Program-made: the position numbers and the translations under genes
Notes under the pieces: model-generated
Told to the model about the DNA's origin: nothing
What the model saw: the letters and a program-made list of their open reading frames with translations, nothing else
The model's database searches: none
Shown here: in pieces, positions 1 to 7,104 of the stretch
Numbering within the stretch: the first letter of the stretch is position 1
Layout: each line of letters begins with the position of its first letter
Assembly: GCF_003287935.1 (NCBI RefSeq)
Contig: NZ_CP030287.1
Coordinates: 992,001-1,056,000, forward strand
Direction of reading: 5' to 3'
Source: Streptomyces sp. ICC1
GTDB lineage: Bacteria > Actinomycetota > Actinomycetes > Streptomycetales > Streptomycetaceae
DNA length: 64,000 nt

Positions 1-1023
1 GTCACCGGGGAGGTCCGGCTTGAGGTCGTGGACGGAGACGATCATGCCGTAGTGCTCGGCGACCGCGTCCCGGCCGAAGGGCAGGGTGGGGTTGGTGGAG
101 GAGCCGATCACGTTCGGCACGCCGGCCATCTTCAGGACGTTGGGGACGTGTCCGCCGCCGCAGCCCTCGATGTGGAAGGCGTGGATGGTGCGGCCGTCCA
201 GCACCCGCAGGGTGTCCTCGACGGACAGGCACTCGTTGAGGCCGTCGCTGTGCAGGGCGACCTGTACGTCGTACTCCTCCGCGACCCGCAGGGCAGTGTC
301 CAGGGCGCGGGTGTGGGCGCCCATGTCCTCGTGGACCTTGAAGCCGCTCGCACCGCCCTCGGCCAGCGCCTCGATCAGCGGGGCCGGGTCGGAGGAGGAG
401 CCGCGGGCGAGGAAGCCGATGTTGACGGGCCAGGCGTCGAAGGCGTTGAAGGCGTGCTTGAGCGCCCACGGGGAGTTGACTCCGACGCCCCAGACCGGGC
501 CGAACTCCTGGCCGATGATCGTGGTGACGCCCGCCGCGAGCGAGGCCTCCATGATGCGCGGGGACAGCAGGTGCACGTGGGTGTCGACGGCTCCGGCGGT
601 GGCGATCATGCCCTCGCCGGAGACGATGCTCGTGCCCGTGCCGACCACGACGTCCACCCCGTCCAGGGTGTCCGGGTTTCCGGCGCGGCCGATCGCGTGG
701 ATGCGGCCCTCGCGGATGCCGATGGAGACCTTGCGGATGCCGAGGACGGCGTCGATGACCAGCACGTTGCTGATCACCACGTCGCAGGTGTCGCGGACGG
801 CGGCGGCCTTCAGGTGCAGTCCGTCGCGGGCGGTCTTGCCGAAGCCGGCGAGGAACTCGTCGCCGGGCTTCTGGGAATCGGACTCGACGCAGACGGTCAG
901 CCCGGAGTCGCCGAGCCGGACCCGGTCCCCGGCGCGGGGGCCGAAGACGGAGGCGTACTCGTGCGGGTCGATGTGCCGACTGCCGGGGGCGCAGTGGTCG
1001 CTGTGCCGGGTCTGCTTGCTCAC
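1..1023 (-). CDS. ureC: Urease subunit alpha, C-terminus cut by window edge
   Basis: This is the catalytic subunit of urease, which hydrolyses urea to ammonia and carbamate at a di-nickel site in the cytoplasm. The first 341 codons are present of a family length near 570. The GTG start overlaps the ureAB stop as GTGA, so translation is coupled. Visible family motifs include THVHLL (two nickel ligands), GFKVHEDMG (the lysine that is carbamylated and a histidine), LHSDGLNE and FHIEGCGGGH. In the mobile-flap segment the sequence reads MIVSVHDLKP where typical ureases have VCHHL, so the flap cysteine appears replaced by valine while the histidine is kept. The later aspartate ligand and the accessory genes lie outside the window. 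Confidence 0.93.
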   Translation of the reverse strand, partial: MSKQTRHSDHCAPGSRHIDPHEYASVFGPRAGDRVRLGDSGLTVCVESDSQKPGDEFLAGFGKTARDGLHLKAAAVRDTCDVVISNVLVIDAVLGIRKVSIGIREGRIHAIGRAGNPDTLDGVDVVVGTGTSIVSGEGMIATAGAVDTHVHLLSPRIMEASLAAGVTTIIGQEFGPVWGVGVNSPWALKHAFNAFDAWPVNIGFLARGSSSDPAPLIEALAEGGASGFKVHEDMGAHTRALDTALRVAEEYDVQVALHSDGLNECLSVEDTLRVLDGRTIHAFHIEGCGGGHVPNVLKMAGVPNVIGSSTNPTLPFGRDAVAEHYGMIVSVHDLKPDLPGD

Positions 1024-1769
1024 GCCTGGTCTCCGTCCGTGGCGTCGGTGGTGTCGGTGACATCGGTGACATCGGTGGCATCGGTGGCATCCGTGCCGAG
1101 GTAGCCGCAGGCGGCCGCGCGGCGCAGGGCCTCGGCCTTGGCGCCCGGGGCGTCGAGGGGGCCGTCGACCAGTCCGGCGAAGCCGATGGCGATGCGCTCG
1201 CCGCCGATGGGGACCAGGCCGACCTCGGCCTCGCCGCCCGGGTCGAAGCGGACCGAGGAGCCCGCCGGCACGCACAGCCGCATGCCGTAGGCGGCGGCGC
1301 GGTCGAAGTGAAGGCGCGGGTTCGCCTCGAAGAAGTGGAAGTGCGAGGTGACGCTGACCGGCACGGAGGCGGTGTTGCGCACGTGCAGGTGGACGGCGGG
1401 CTCCGGCTGGGGGGCGCCGGGGCCGGGCACGACCGCGCCGGGGGCGTGCTCGCCGAGGCCGACGGCGCCCCGGATCGGGGACGAGACCACCGCGAGGCGG
1501 GATCCGTCGTCGAAGACGGCCTCCACGTGCACCTCCGTGACCACGTCGCTGACGCCGGGCAGGACGTCGCCGGGGCCCAGCACCGAGCGGGCCTCCTCGA
1601 TGGCCTCGGCGAGCCGCTTGCCGTCGCGCGCGGCCTCGCAGACCGTGTCCGCGATGAGCGCGGTGGCCTCGGGGACGTTGAGTTTCAGCCCGCGGGCCCG
1701 CCGGGCCCTGGCCAGTTCCGCAGCGCTGCGCAGCAGCAGCCTGTCGCGCTCCGTTGGGGTCAGCCGCAC
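1020..1769 (-). CDS. ureAB: Fused urease gamma/beta subunit
   Basis: A 249-residue structural urease subunit. Residues 1-100 match the gamma subunit (MRLTPTERDRLLL start, VPEATALI, DVLPGVSDVV). The rest matches the beta subunit (HLHVRNTASVPVSVTSHFHFFE, then GERIAIGFAGLVDG). Such fusions are known in some bacteria, including actinomycetes. The C-terminus ends in a low-complexity stretch of TDATD/TDVTD repeats encoded by near-identical 9-base units. It is the first gene of the visible operon and overlaps ureC by GTGA. The GTG start at 1769 follows the divergent regulatory region shared with the permease. Assignment is firm; the role of the repetitive tail is unknown. Confidence 0.93.
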   Translation of the reverse strand: MRLTPTERDRLLLRSAAELARARRARGLKLNVPEATALIADTVCEAARDGKRLAEAIEEARSVLGPGDVLPGVSDVVTEVHVEAVFDDGSRLAVVSSPIRGAVGLGEHAPGAVVPGPGAPQPEPAVHLHVRNTASVPVSVTSHFHFFEANPRLHFDRAAAYGMRLCVPAGSSVRFDPGGEAEVGLVPIGGERIAIGFAGLVDGPLDAPGAKAEALRRAAACGYLGTDATDATDVTDVTDTTDATDGDQA

Positions 1770-1797
1770 GCCGATCCACCACCCTTTGAGTCGATGG

Positions 1798-1883
1798 GTT
1801 AGAGCATCACTCTAACTCTTCATTTCTCCGCAATGAAGCATTGACCTGGGACCTGGGCTTAGGTCACATTGAGTGGCGCTCAA
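1798..1883. promoter_or_regulatory. Cluster of inverted repeats in the urease/permease divergent region
   Basis: Four inverted repeats sit within 86 bases between divergent ureAB and the permease. They are GTTAGAG-N5-CTCTAAC (1798-1816), CTTCATT-N7-AATGAAG (1818-1838), TGACCT-N13-AGGTCA (1842-1866) and TTGAG-N5-CTCAA (1869-1883). Stacked dyads in a divergent promoter region are what operators for dimeric regulators look like, so joint control of urea breakdown and substrate uptake is a reasonable inference. The regulator is not identified. Confidence 0.5.
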
Positions 1884-1925
1884 ATATTGCGTTGCCACCC
1901 CCCGCCCTTCCAAGGGAGTCCCCCC

Positions 1926-3350
1926 ATGCCCATCGAACAGCGCGGAGTCGACACCATCCCGGAAGAGGAGCGGACGAGCGGTCCCCGTGACCTGATTTCG
2001 ATCCTCCTCGGCTCCAATCTCTGCCTCGGTGTGATCGTCTTCGGCTGGCTGCCCCCGTCCTTCGGGCTGGGTCTGTGGCCGTCGGTCACCGCCATCGTGA
2101 CCGGCACCCTCGTCGGCATCGCCTTCACCGCGCCGCTCGCGCTCGTCTCCCTGCGCACGGGGACCAACCTCTCCACCTCCAGCGGAGCCCAGTTCGGCGT
2201 CCGCGGCCGGCTCGTCGGCTCGGTGGTCGGCCTGCTGCTCTCGCTCGGCTACACCGCACTGACCCTGTGGATCGGCGGCGACGTGATGGTCGGCGCCCTG
2301 TCCCGGCTCACCGGGCTGCCGGACACCGGCGCCTCCCGGGCCGTGATGTACGGCGTGCTCGCCGTGTGCACGGTCGTCGGAGCCGTCTTCGGCTACCGGC
2401 TGCTGCTGCGCATGAGCAAGGTCCTGTCCATCGGCATGGTGGTCCTGCTGGCCGTCGGCGTCTTCGCCTACGCCCCGGACTTCACCTCCGCCGCCCCGCC
2501 GGAGACCCCGTACCTGCTCGGCTCGTTCTGGCCGACCTGGCTGCTCGCCGCCGTCGCCGCCGGGCTCAGCGGGCCCGTCGCCTTCATCACCCTGCTCGGC
2601 GACTACACCCGCTACATCTCCCCGCGCAGGCACAGCTCCCGCAAGGTGCTCTGGTCCACCGGGCTCGGCCTGCTCGCCGGACTGCTGATCCCGCAGCTCT
2701 TCGGCACCTACACGGCGCTCGCCGCCCGGGCCGGCGCCGAGTACGCCGGTCCGCTGGTCGACGCCGCGCCGTTCTGGTACCTGGTTCCGCTGCTGGTCGC
2801 CGCGGCGGCCGGATCGGTCGGCAACGCCGGGCTGATGCTCTACTCCATGGGCCTCGACCTCGACGCCATCGTCCCCAAGGCCAGCCGGACCACGACCACC
2901 GTGATCGCCGCGGCCGTGGCCACCGCGTTCGTGTTCGTCGGCTCCTTCGAGTGGGACGTACAGGCCGCGATGACCTCGTTCGTGCTGCTGCTGACCGCGA
3001 TCGGCACCCCGTGGGCCGTGATCACCCTCATCGGCCACGTGCGCTGCCGCGGCCACTACGACGCCGAGGCCCTCCAGGTCTTCAACCGCCGCGCCAAGGG
3101 CGGGGTCTACTGGTTCCGCGCCGGCTGGAACGTCCCGGCCACCCTCTCCTGGGCGATCGGCGCGGGCGTCGGCCTGCTCGCCGTGACCACCCCGTTCTAC
3201 GAGGGTCCGCTGCTGGCCCTGACCGGTGGCGTGGACTGCTCCTTCGTCCTGTCCGGCCTGGCCGGCGGGCTGGTCCACACGGCCCTGACGGCCCGCACCG
3301 CCCCCGCCGCGGCCCCGGCCGAAGCCGCCGAGGAGCCGGTCGCCGCGTAG
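1926..3350 (+). CDS. NCS1-family cytosine/purine-type permease
   Basis: A 474-residue polytopic inner-membrane transporter of the NCS1 (cytosine-purine, uracil, allantoin, hydantoin) family. The hydrophilic N-terminus is followed by the family-typical SILLGSNLCLG segment, GTNLSTSSGAQFGVRG, and about 12 hydrophobic helices; GDYTRYIS in the middle is characteristic of the family. The start is the ATG at 1926 because AAGGGAG at 1912-1918 lies 7 bases upstream; an upstream in-frame ATG at 1869 has no ribosome site and overlaps the dyads. Divergence from urease suggests uptake of a nitrogen-rich base or ureide whose breakdown yields urea. Substrate cannot be assigned from sequence. Confidence 0.88.
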   Translation: MPIEQRGVDTIPEEERTSGPRDLISILLGSNLCLGVIVFGWLPPSFGLGLWPSVTAIVTGTLVGIAFTAPLALVSLRTGTNLSTSSGAQFGVRGRLVGSVVGLLLSLGYTALTLWIGGDVMVGALSRLTGLPDTGASRAVMYGVLAVCTVVGAVFGYRLLLRMSKVLSIGMVVLLAVGVFAYAPDFTSAAPPETPYLLGSFWPTWLLAAVAAGLSGPVAFITLLGDYTRYISPRRHSSRKVLWSTGLGLLAGLLIPQLFGTYTALAARAGAEYAGPLVDAAPFWYLVPLLVAAAAGSVGNAGLMLYSMGLDLDAIVPKASRTTTTVIAAAVATAFVFVGSFEWDVQAAMTSFVLLLTAIGTPWAVITLIGHVRCRGHYDAEALQVFNRRAKGGVYWFRAGWNVPATLSWAIGAGVGLLAVTTPFYEGPLLALTGGVDCSFVLSGLAGGLVHTALTARTAPAAAPAEAAEEPVAA

Positions 3351-3358
3351 GACTTTCC

Positions 3359-3420
3359 CCGTACGTACGAAGGCCCGCGCCCCCCTGTGGTCAGGAGGGC
3401 GCGGGCCTTCGTACGTACGG
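3359..3420. terminator. Bidirectional hairpin terminator between permease and ilvE
   Basis: A 29-base stem with one mismatch and a TGGT loop, beginning CCGTACGTACGAAGGCCC and mirrored on the right arm. It lies between the convergent 3' ends of the permease and ilvE, so it can serve both. There is no U-tract, as is usual in Streptomyces. Confidence 0.85.
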
Positions 3421-3431
3421 GCTCGCCGGCT

Positions 3432-4532
3432 CTAGCCGAGCGGGTGCATCCAGCCGTGGGTGTCGGCGGTGTGGCCGGTCTGGAGGTCCAGCAGCGCCTT
3501 GCGGAGCTTCATGGTGACCTCGCCGGGCTCGCCGTCGCCCTGGGTCCAGTTGGCGCGCTCGGACTTGACCGAGCCGACCGGGGTGATCACGGCGGCGGTG
3601 CCGCAGGCGAAGACCTCGGTCAGGGTGCCGTTCTCGTTGTCGCGCTTCCAGTCCTCGGTGGTGATCCGGCCCTCTTCGGCGGTGTAGCCGAGGTCGCGGG
3701 CGATGGTGAGGAGGGAGTCGCGGGTGATGCCGGGAAGGAGCGAGCCGGTGAGCTCGGGGGTGACGATCCGATGTGCTCCGTCCTCCTGCCCGTACACGAA
3801 GTACAGGTTCATCCCGCCCATCTCCTCGATCCAGCGGTGCTCGACGGCGTCGAGCCAGACCACCTGGTCGCAGCCGTGCTCGGCGGCCTGGGCCTGCGCG
3901 ACGAGCGAGGCCGCGTAGTTGCCGCCGGTCTTCGCGGCGCCGGTGCCGCCCTTGGCCGCGCGCACGTACTCCTCGGAGAGCCAGACGGAGACGGGCTTGA
4001 CGCCGCCGGGGAAGTAGGCGCCGGCGGGCGAGGCGATGACGATGAAGAGGAACTCGTTGGCCGGGCGGACGCCGAGCCCGACCTCGGAGGCGAACATGAA
4101 CGGCCGCAGGTACAGCGAGGCCTCGCCGGAGTCCGGCACCCAGGCGCGGTCCTGCTTGATCAGCGCGTCGCAGGCCGCGATGAACAGCTCGGTCGGCAGC
4201 TCCGGCATCGCCATGCGGCGGGCCGAGGACTGGAACCGCTCGGCGTTCGCCAGCGGGCGGAAGGTGGCAACGGTGCCGTCGGGCTGCTTGTAGGCCTTGA
4301 GGCCCTCGAAGATCGTCTGCGCGTAGTGCAGGGTCATGTTCGCCGGGTCCATCGACAGCGGCGCGTACGGGACCAGCTCGGCGTCGTGCCAGCCGCGGCC
4401 CTCGGTCCACTTGATCGTCACCATGTTGTCGGTGAAGTGGCGGCCGAAGCCGGGGCTCGCCAGGATCGCCTCGCGCTCCGCGGCGGACAGGGGGTTCGAG
4501 GAGGGCTTCAGCTCGATCGTGGGCGTCGTCAT
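3432..4532 (-). CDS. ilvE: Branched-chain amino acid aminotransferase
   Basis: A 366-residue class IV PLP-dependent aminotransferase that interconverts leucine, isoleucine and valine with their 2-oxo acids using glutamate/2-oxoglutarate; cytoplasmic. Length and motifs fit group-II branched-chain aminotransferases: [33 protein letters not shown] (the PLP lysine region), [20 protein letters not shown] and the late [14 protein letters not shown]. The ATG at 4532 is preceded by AAGGAC about 8 bases upstream. It lies downstream of leuB in the same direction, but the leuB terminator hairpin separates them, so it probably has its own promoter in 4533-4706. Confidence 0.95.
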   Translation of the reverse strand: MTTPTIELKPSSNPLSAAEREAILASPGFGRHFTDNMVTIKWTEGRGWHDAELVPYAPLSMDPANMTLHYAQTIFEGLKAYKQPDGTVATFRPLANAERFQSSARRMAMPELPTELFIAACDALIKQDRAWVPDSGEASLYLRPFMFASEVGLGVRPANEFLFIVIASPAGAYFPGGVKPVSVWLSEEYVRAAKGGTGAAKTGGNYAASLVAQAQAAEHGCDQVVWLDAVEHRWIEEMGGMNLYFVYGQEDGAHRIVTPELTGSLLPGITRDSLLTIARDLGYTAEEGRITTEDWKRDNENGTLTEVFACGTAAVITPVGSVKSERANWTQGDGEPGEVTMKLRKALLDLQTGHTADTHGWMHPLG

Positions 4533-4706
4533 GAGTGCTTGTCCTTCACCGGTTGTGTATGGCGGACCGCGCTCACGGCGTACTAGGACGTCCGAGCTTC
4601 CCCGTAGTCCGCGGCCTCGCGTTCGATTATCGCGCGGGAGGAGGCTTCGGTGAAACGGGGTGTTTGCGGCCCAGGGGAGATGGTGACACCCGGGGCCGCA
4701 CAGGAA

Positions 4707-4742
4707 AAGCCGCCGGGTGCGGTGATCGCGACCCGGCGGCTT
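4707..4742 (-). terminator. Hairpin terminator after leuB
   Basis: AAGCCGCCGGGT and its exact complement ACCCGGCGGCTT enclose a 12-base loop, about 20 bases past the leuB stop and upstream of ilvE. The position fits termination of leuB transcription. Confidence 0.7.
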
Positions 4743-4763
4743 CCTGGAGGTGGGGCTACCGGG

Positions 4764-5804
4764 TCAGCCGGCTACTCGAGCGGCGAGGGCGTCGCCGATC
4801 TCGTCGGTGGTGCGGAAGGTGCCGTCGCGCTCCGCCAGGTCCGCGGAGACCGCGTCCTCGATGCGGGCGGCCTGGGCCTCGTAGCCCAGGTGGCGCAGGA
4901 GGAGGGCGACCGACAGGATCGTCGCGGTCGGGTCGGCCTTGCCGGTGCCGGCGATGTCCGGGGCCGAGCCGTGGACGGGCTCGAACATGGACGGGAAGGC
5001 GCCGGTCGGGTTGATGTTCCCGGAGGCGGCCAGGCCGATTCCGCCGGTCACGGCGGCGGCCAGGTCGGTGAGGATGTCACCGAAGAGGTTGTCCGTGACG
5101 ATGACGTCGAAGCGCTCGGGCTGCGTGACGAAGAAGATCGTCGCGGCGTCGACGTGCAGGTAGTCGGTGGTGACCCCGGGGTACTCCTGGCCGACCTTGT
5201 CGAAGATGTTCTTCCACAGGTGGCCGGCGTACACGAGGACGTTGTTCTTGTGGACCAGGGTCAGCTTCTTGCGCGGGCGGGCGTTGGCCCGCTCGTACGC
5301 GTCGCGGACCACGCGCTCGACGCCGTACGCCGTGTTGATGCTGACCTCGGTGGCCACCTCGGCCGGGGTCCCGGTGCGCAGGCTGCCGCCGTTGCCGGTG
5401 TACGGGCCCTCGGTGCCCTCGCGGACCACGACGAAGTCGATCTCCGGACGGCCTGCCAGCGGCGTGGCCGTGTTGGGGAAGAGCTTCGACGGGCGCAGGT
5501 TGATGAAGTGGTCGAAGGCGAAGCGGAGCTTCAGCAGCAGACCGCGCTCCAGGACGCCCGACGGGACCGAGGGGTCGCCGATGGCGCCCAGCAGGATCGC
5601 GTCATGGTGCTTGAGGGCCTCGAGCTCCGCCTCCGGGAGGGTTTCACCGGTGCGGTGCCAGCGCTGGGCGCCGAGGTCGTATTCCTTGGTCTCCAGCTTC
5701 ACATCCTGGGGCAGGACCGCGGTAAGGACCTTGAGGCCCTGAGCCACGACTTCCTGGCCGATGCCATCACCGGGGATCACTGCGAGATTGATGCTGGTCG
5801 ACAT
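4764..5804 (-). CDS. leuB: 3-isopropylmalate dehydrogenase
   Basis: A 346-residue NAD-dependent decarboxylating dehydrogenase that converts 3-isopropylmalate to 2-oxoisocaproate in leucine synthesis; cytoplasmic. Start [26 protein letters not shown], the lysine in LVHKNNVL, and [13 protein letters not shown] followed by [16 protein letters not shown] are all family signatures. The ATG at 5804 is chosen because the protein should begin [14 protein letters not shown] and AAGGAG lies 11 bases upstream; an in-frame start 20 codons earlier would run through the palindrome at 5837-5869. The palindrome just upstream is a likely control site. Confidence 0.96.
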   Translation of the reverse strand: MSTSINLAVIPGDGIGQEVVAQGLKVLTAVLPQDVKLETKEYDLGAQRWHRTGETLPEAELEALKHHDAILLGAIGDPSVPSGVLERGLLLKLRFAFDHFINLRPSKLFPNTATPLAGRPEIDFVVVREGTEGPYTGNGGSLRTGTPAEVATEVSINTAYGVERVVRDAYERANARPRKKLTLVHKNNVLVYAGHLWKNIFDKVGQEYPGVTTDYLHVDAATIFFVTQPERFDVIVTDNLFGDILTDLAAAVTGGIGLAASGNINPTGAFPSMFEPVHGSAPDIAGTGKADPTATILSVALLLRHLGYEAQAARIEDAVSADLAERDGTFRTTDEIGDALAARVAG

Positions 5805-5836
5805 GGTGGAACCGTACTCCTTGTCCCACCCCTCAG

Positions 5837-5869
5837 ACATATTGCGTCCATCATGTGGACGCAATATGT
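5837..5869. promoter_or_regulatory. Perfect 14-base palindrome upstream of leuB
   Basis: ACATATTGCGTCCA and its exact complement TGGACGCAATATGT flank the 5-base spacer TCATG, ending 33 bases before the leuB ATG. It is far more AT-rich than its surroundings and lacks a U-tract, so an operator is more likely than a terminator. The inner half-sites ATTGCG and CGCAAT recur near the Lrp/AsnC gene at 48039-48064 with almost the same spacing. An IclR-type leucine regulator (NdgR/LtbR family) is an alternative binder. Confidence 0.65.
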
Positions 5870-5887
5870 GCGGGGCCGGGCTCGTGC

Positions 5888-6019
5888 TCAGTGGCCGGTC
5901 GAGCCGCCGTTGTCACGGCGGTCCAGGGCGCGCTGGAGGGCGGCGGCGGCGTTCTTGCGGTCGGCATCGGCGGCGGCGGAGCGCCGGGCGCGGCGGACGG
6001 CGACGGGGTTCTGCGTCAT
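5888..6019 (-). CDS. Small basic protein (43 aa) upstream of leuB
   Basis: A 43-codon ORF beginning [14 protein letters not shown] and rich in alanine and arginine, with AAGGAG 10 bases before the ATG and coding-like GC at third positions. It precedes leuB on the same strand, with the leuB palindrome lying between them. It has no branched-chain residue run, so it does not look like an attenuation leader peptide. I do not recognise a family. It might be a short conserved actinobacterial protein; the good ribosome site is the main support. Confidence 0.5.
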   Translation of the reverse strand: MTQNPVAVRRARRSAAADADRKNAAAALQRALDRRDNGGSTGH

Positions 6020-6279
6020 GGTGATCGACTCCTTGAGATCACGGCGTGGCGGGGCCACGGATGAGGGGTTCCTTCAAGGCGCCGGAAGAGGCGGGGAGCG
6101 GTGCGCGGCAGGGGTTGCCTGCGACGGGGCGCGCGCTCTCGACCGCCATTCGCCGGATCGGCGAGACGTTCGGCTTCTACAACGTAAGCCAGCTCCCGCT
6201 GTATGTCTCCGCAATTACTCGGACTTCCTACTATCTGAGACGCGAAACCCCTCGGAAGGACCTCGACCGCGGCTCCGCT

Positions 6280-6558
6280 TCAGGCCTTGGCGGAGCGGAG
6301 TTCCCTGATCAGAGCCCTGACGGCGAGCGTCCTCGCCAGTTCCGGCGTGGTGACGTATCCCACCTGTCTCACGGGCCCCGAGGGGCCCAGACCGGTGATC
6401 TCGACGGCCTCACCCGCCTCCCGCAACGACAGCTCCGGCAGGACCGCCATGCCGAGCCCGCGCCCGACCATCGTGAGGACCATCCCGTCGTCCTCCGCCT
6501 TGACGGTGGCCCGCGGGATCCAGTCCTGGGCCTGCCACCAAGCCCGGGTGTAGGTCAC
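6280..6558 (-). pseudogene. LysR-type regulator remnant (substrate-binding C-terminus only)
   Basis: The last ~90 residues read like the end of a LysR-family effector-binding domain: AWWQAQDWIPRATVKAEDDG, then MVLTMVGRGLGMAVLPELSL and a closing REL motif. The winged helix-turn-helix and the first half of the sensor domain are missing. Upstream of residue AWWQ the frame becomes shadow sequence of the oppositely oriented oxidoreductase remnant. This is best explained as a truncated, non-functional gene. Confidence 0.7.
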
Positions 6559-6985
6559 CCTGGGCGCCGACGGCACCCGCAAGCTGCGCGGCCACGAGGG
6601 CGTCCCGCTGGAGGCGTACCTCTCGGTCCTCGGCGGCACCGGCCTGACCGCGTACGCCGCCCTGACCCGCACCGCGGCCCTGCGCGAGTACGGGCGGATC
6701 GCGTGGGTCGGCGGGATCTCGATGTACAACGGCGACCGCTCCCCCGCCGCGCCCCGCAACCCCTTCGAAGTCGTACACAAGTCGCTGCGCCTGGAAGGGG
6801 TATTGGTTCGCAATCACACCAATCTGCAGGACGAGCTGGAGGACTTTCTGGTCCCTCATCTGCGCAGTGACCTGATCTCCACCGACACCACCGTTGTCCA
6901 GGGATTCGATCACAAGGTGGACGACTTCCGGGGCATGCTCAGAGGGGAGAATCTGGGAAAAATGCTCGTGCGGCTCGATGTCTGA
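6554..6985 (+). pseudogene. Zinc-free MDR oxidoreductase remnant with internal deletion
   Basis: The open frame begins right after an in-frame TAG and reads LSVLGGTGLTAYAALTRTAALR, which matches the catalytic-domain end of NADP-dependent medium-chain reductases (CurA/leukotriene-dehydrogenase-like). It then jumps directly to EYGRIAWVGGISMYNG and a C-terminus ending GENLGKMLVRLDV. The nucleotide-binding Rossmann segment that normally separates these parts is absent, as is the N-terminus. It abuts the LysR remnant, so one or more deletions appear to have collapsed a divergent regulator-enzyme pair. Confidence 0.7.
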
Positions 6986-7001
6986 ATCCGGCCATCCGGA
7001 T

Positions 7002-7023
7002 GTTCACCGAGTTCTTACCGCAC
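7002..7023 (+). promoter_or_regulatory. Candidate PHO box upstream of phospholipase C
   Basis: Two adjacent 11-base units, GTTCACCGAGT and TCTTACCGCAC, resemble the direct-repeat units bound by PhoP in Streptomyces (consensus around GTTCACC). They end 81 bases before the phospholipase start. Regulation by phosphate is inferred from the motif and from the enzyme's known role in phosphate scavenging. Confidence 0.4.
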
Positions 7024-7104
7024 GGATGTAGACCTTTGGCGCGGCTGCCGCCACTCTTGCCGTCAATGTGCCAGCGGGGCACTTGAGTTGGAGGCGAGTA
7101 GCCA

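Noticed and set aside
2..1090. Long minus-strand frame of proline/arginine-rich sequence at the left end
   Set aside because: It is a shadow of the true ureC frame, which starts GTG at 1023 and shows urease motifs.
5837..5869. leuB palindrome as an intrinsic terminator
   Set aside because: It is AT-rich with no U-tract and sits just upstream of a start codon; an operator fits better.
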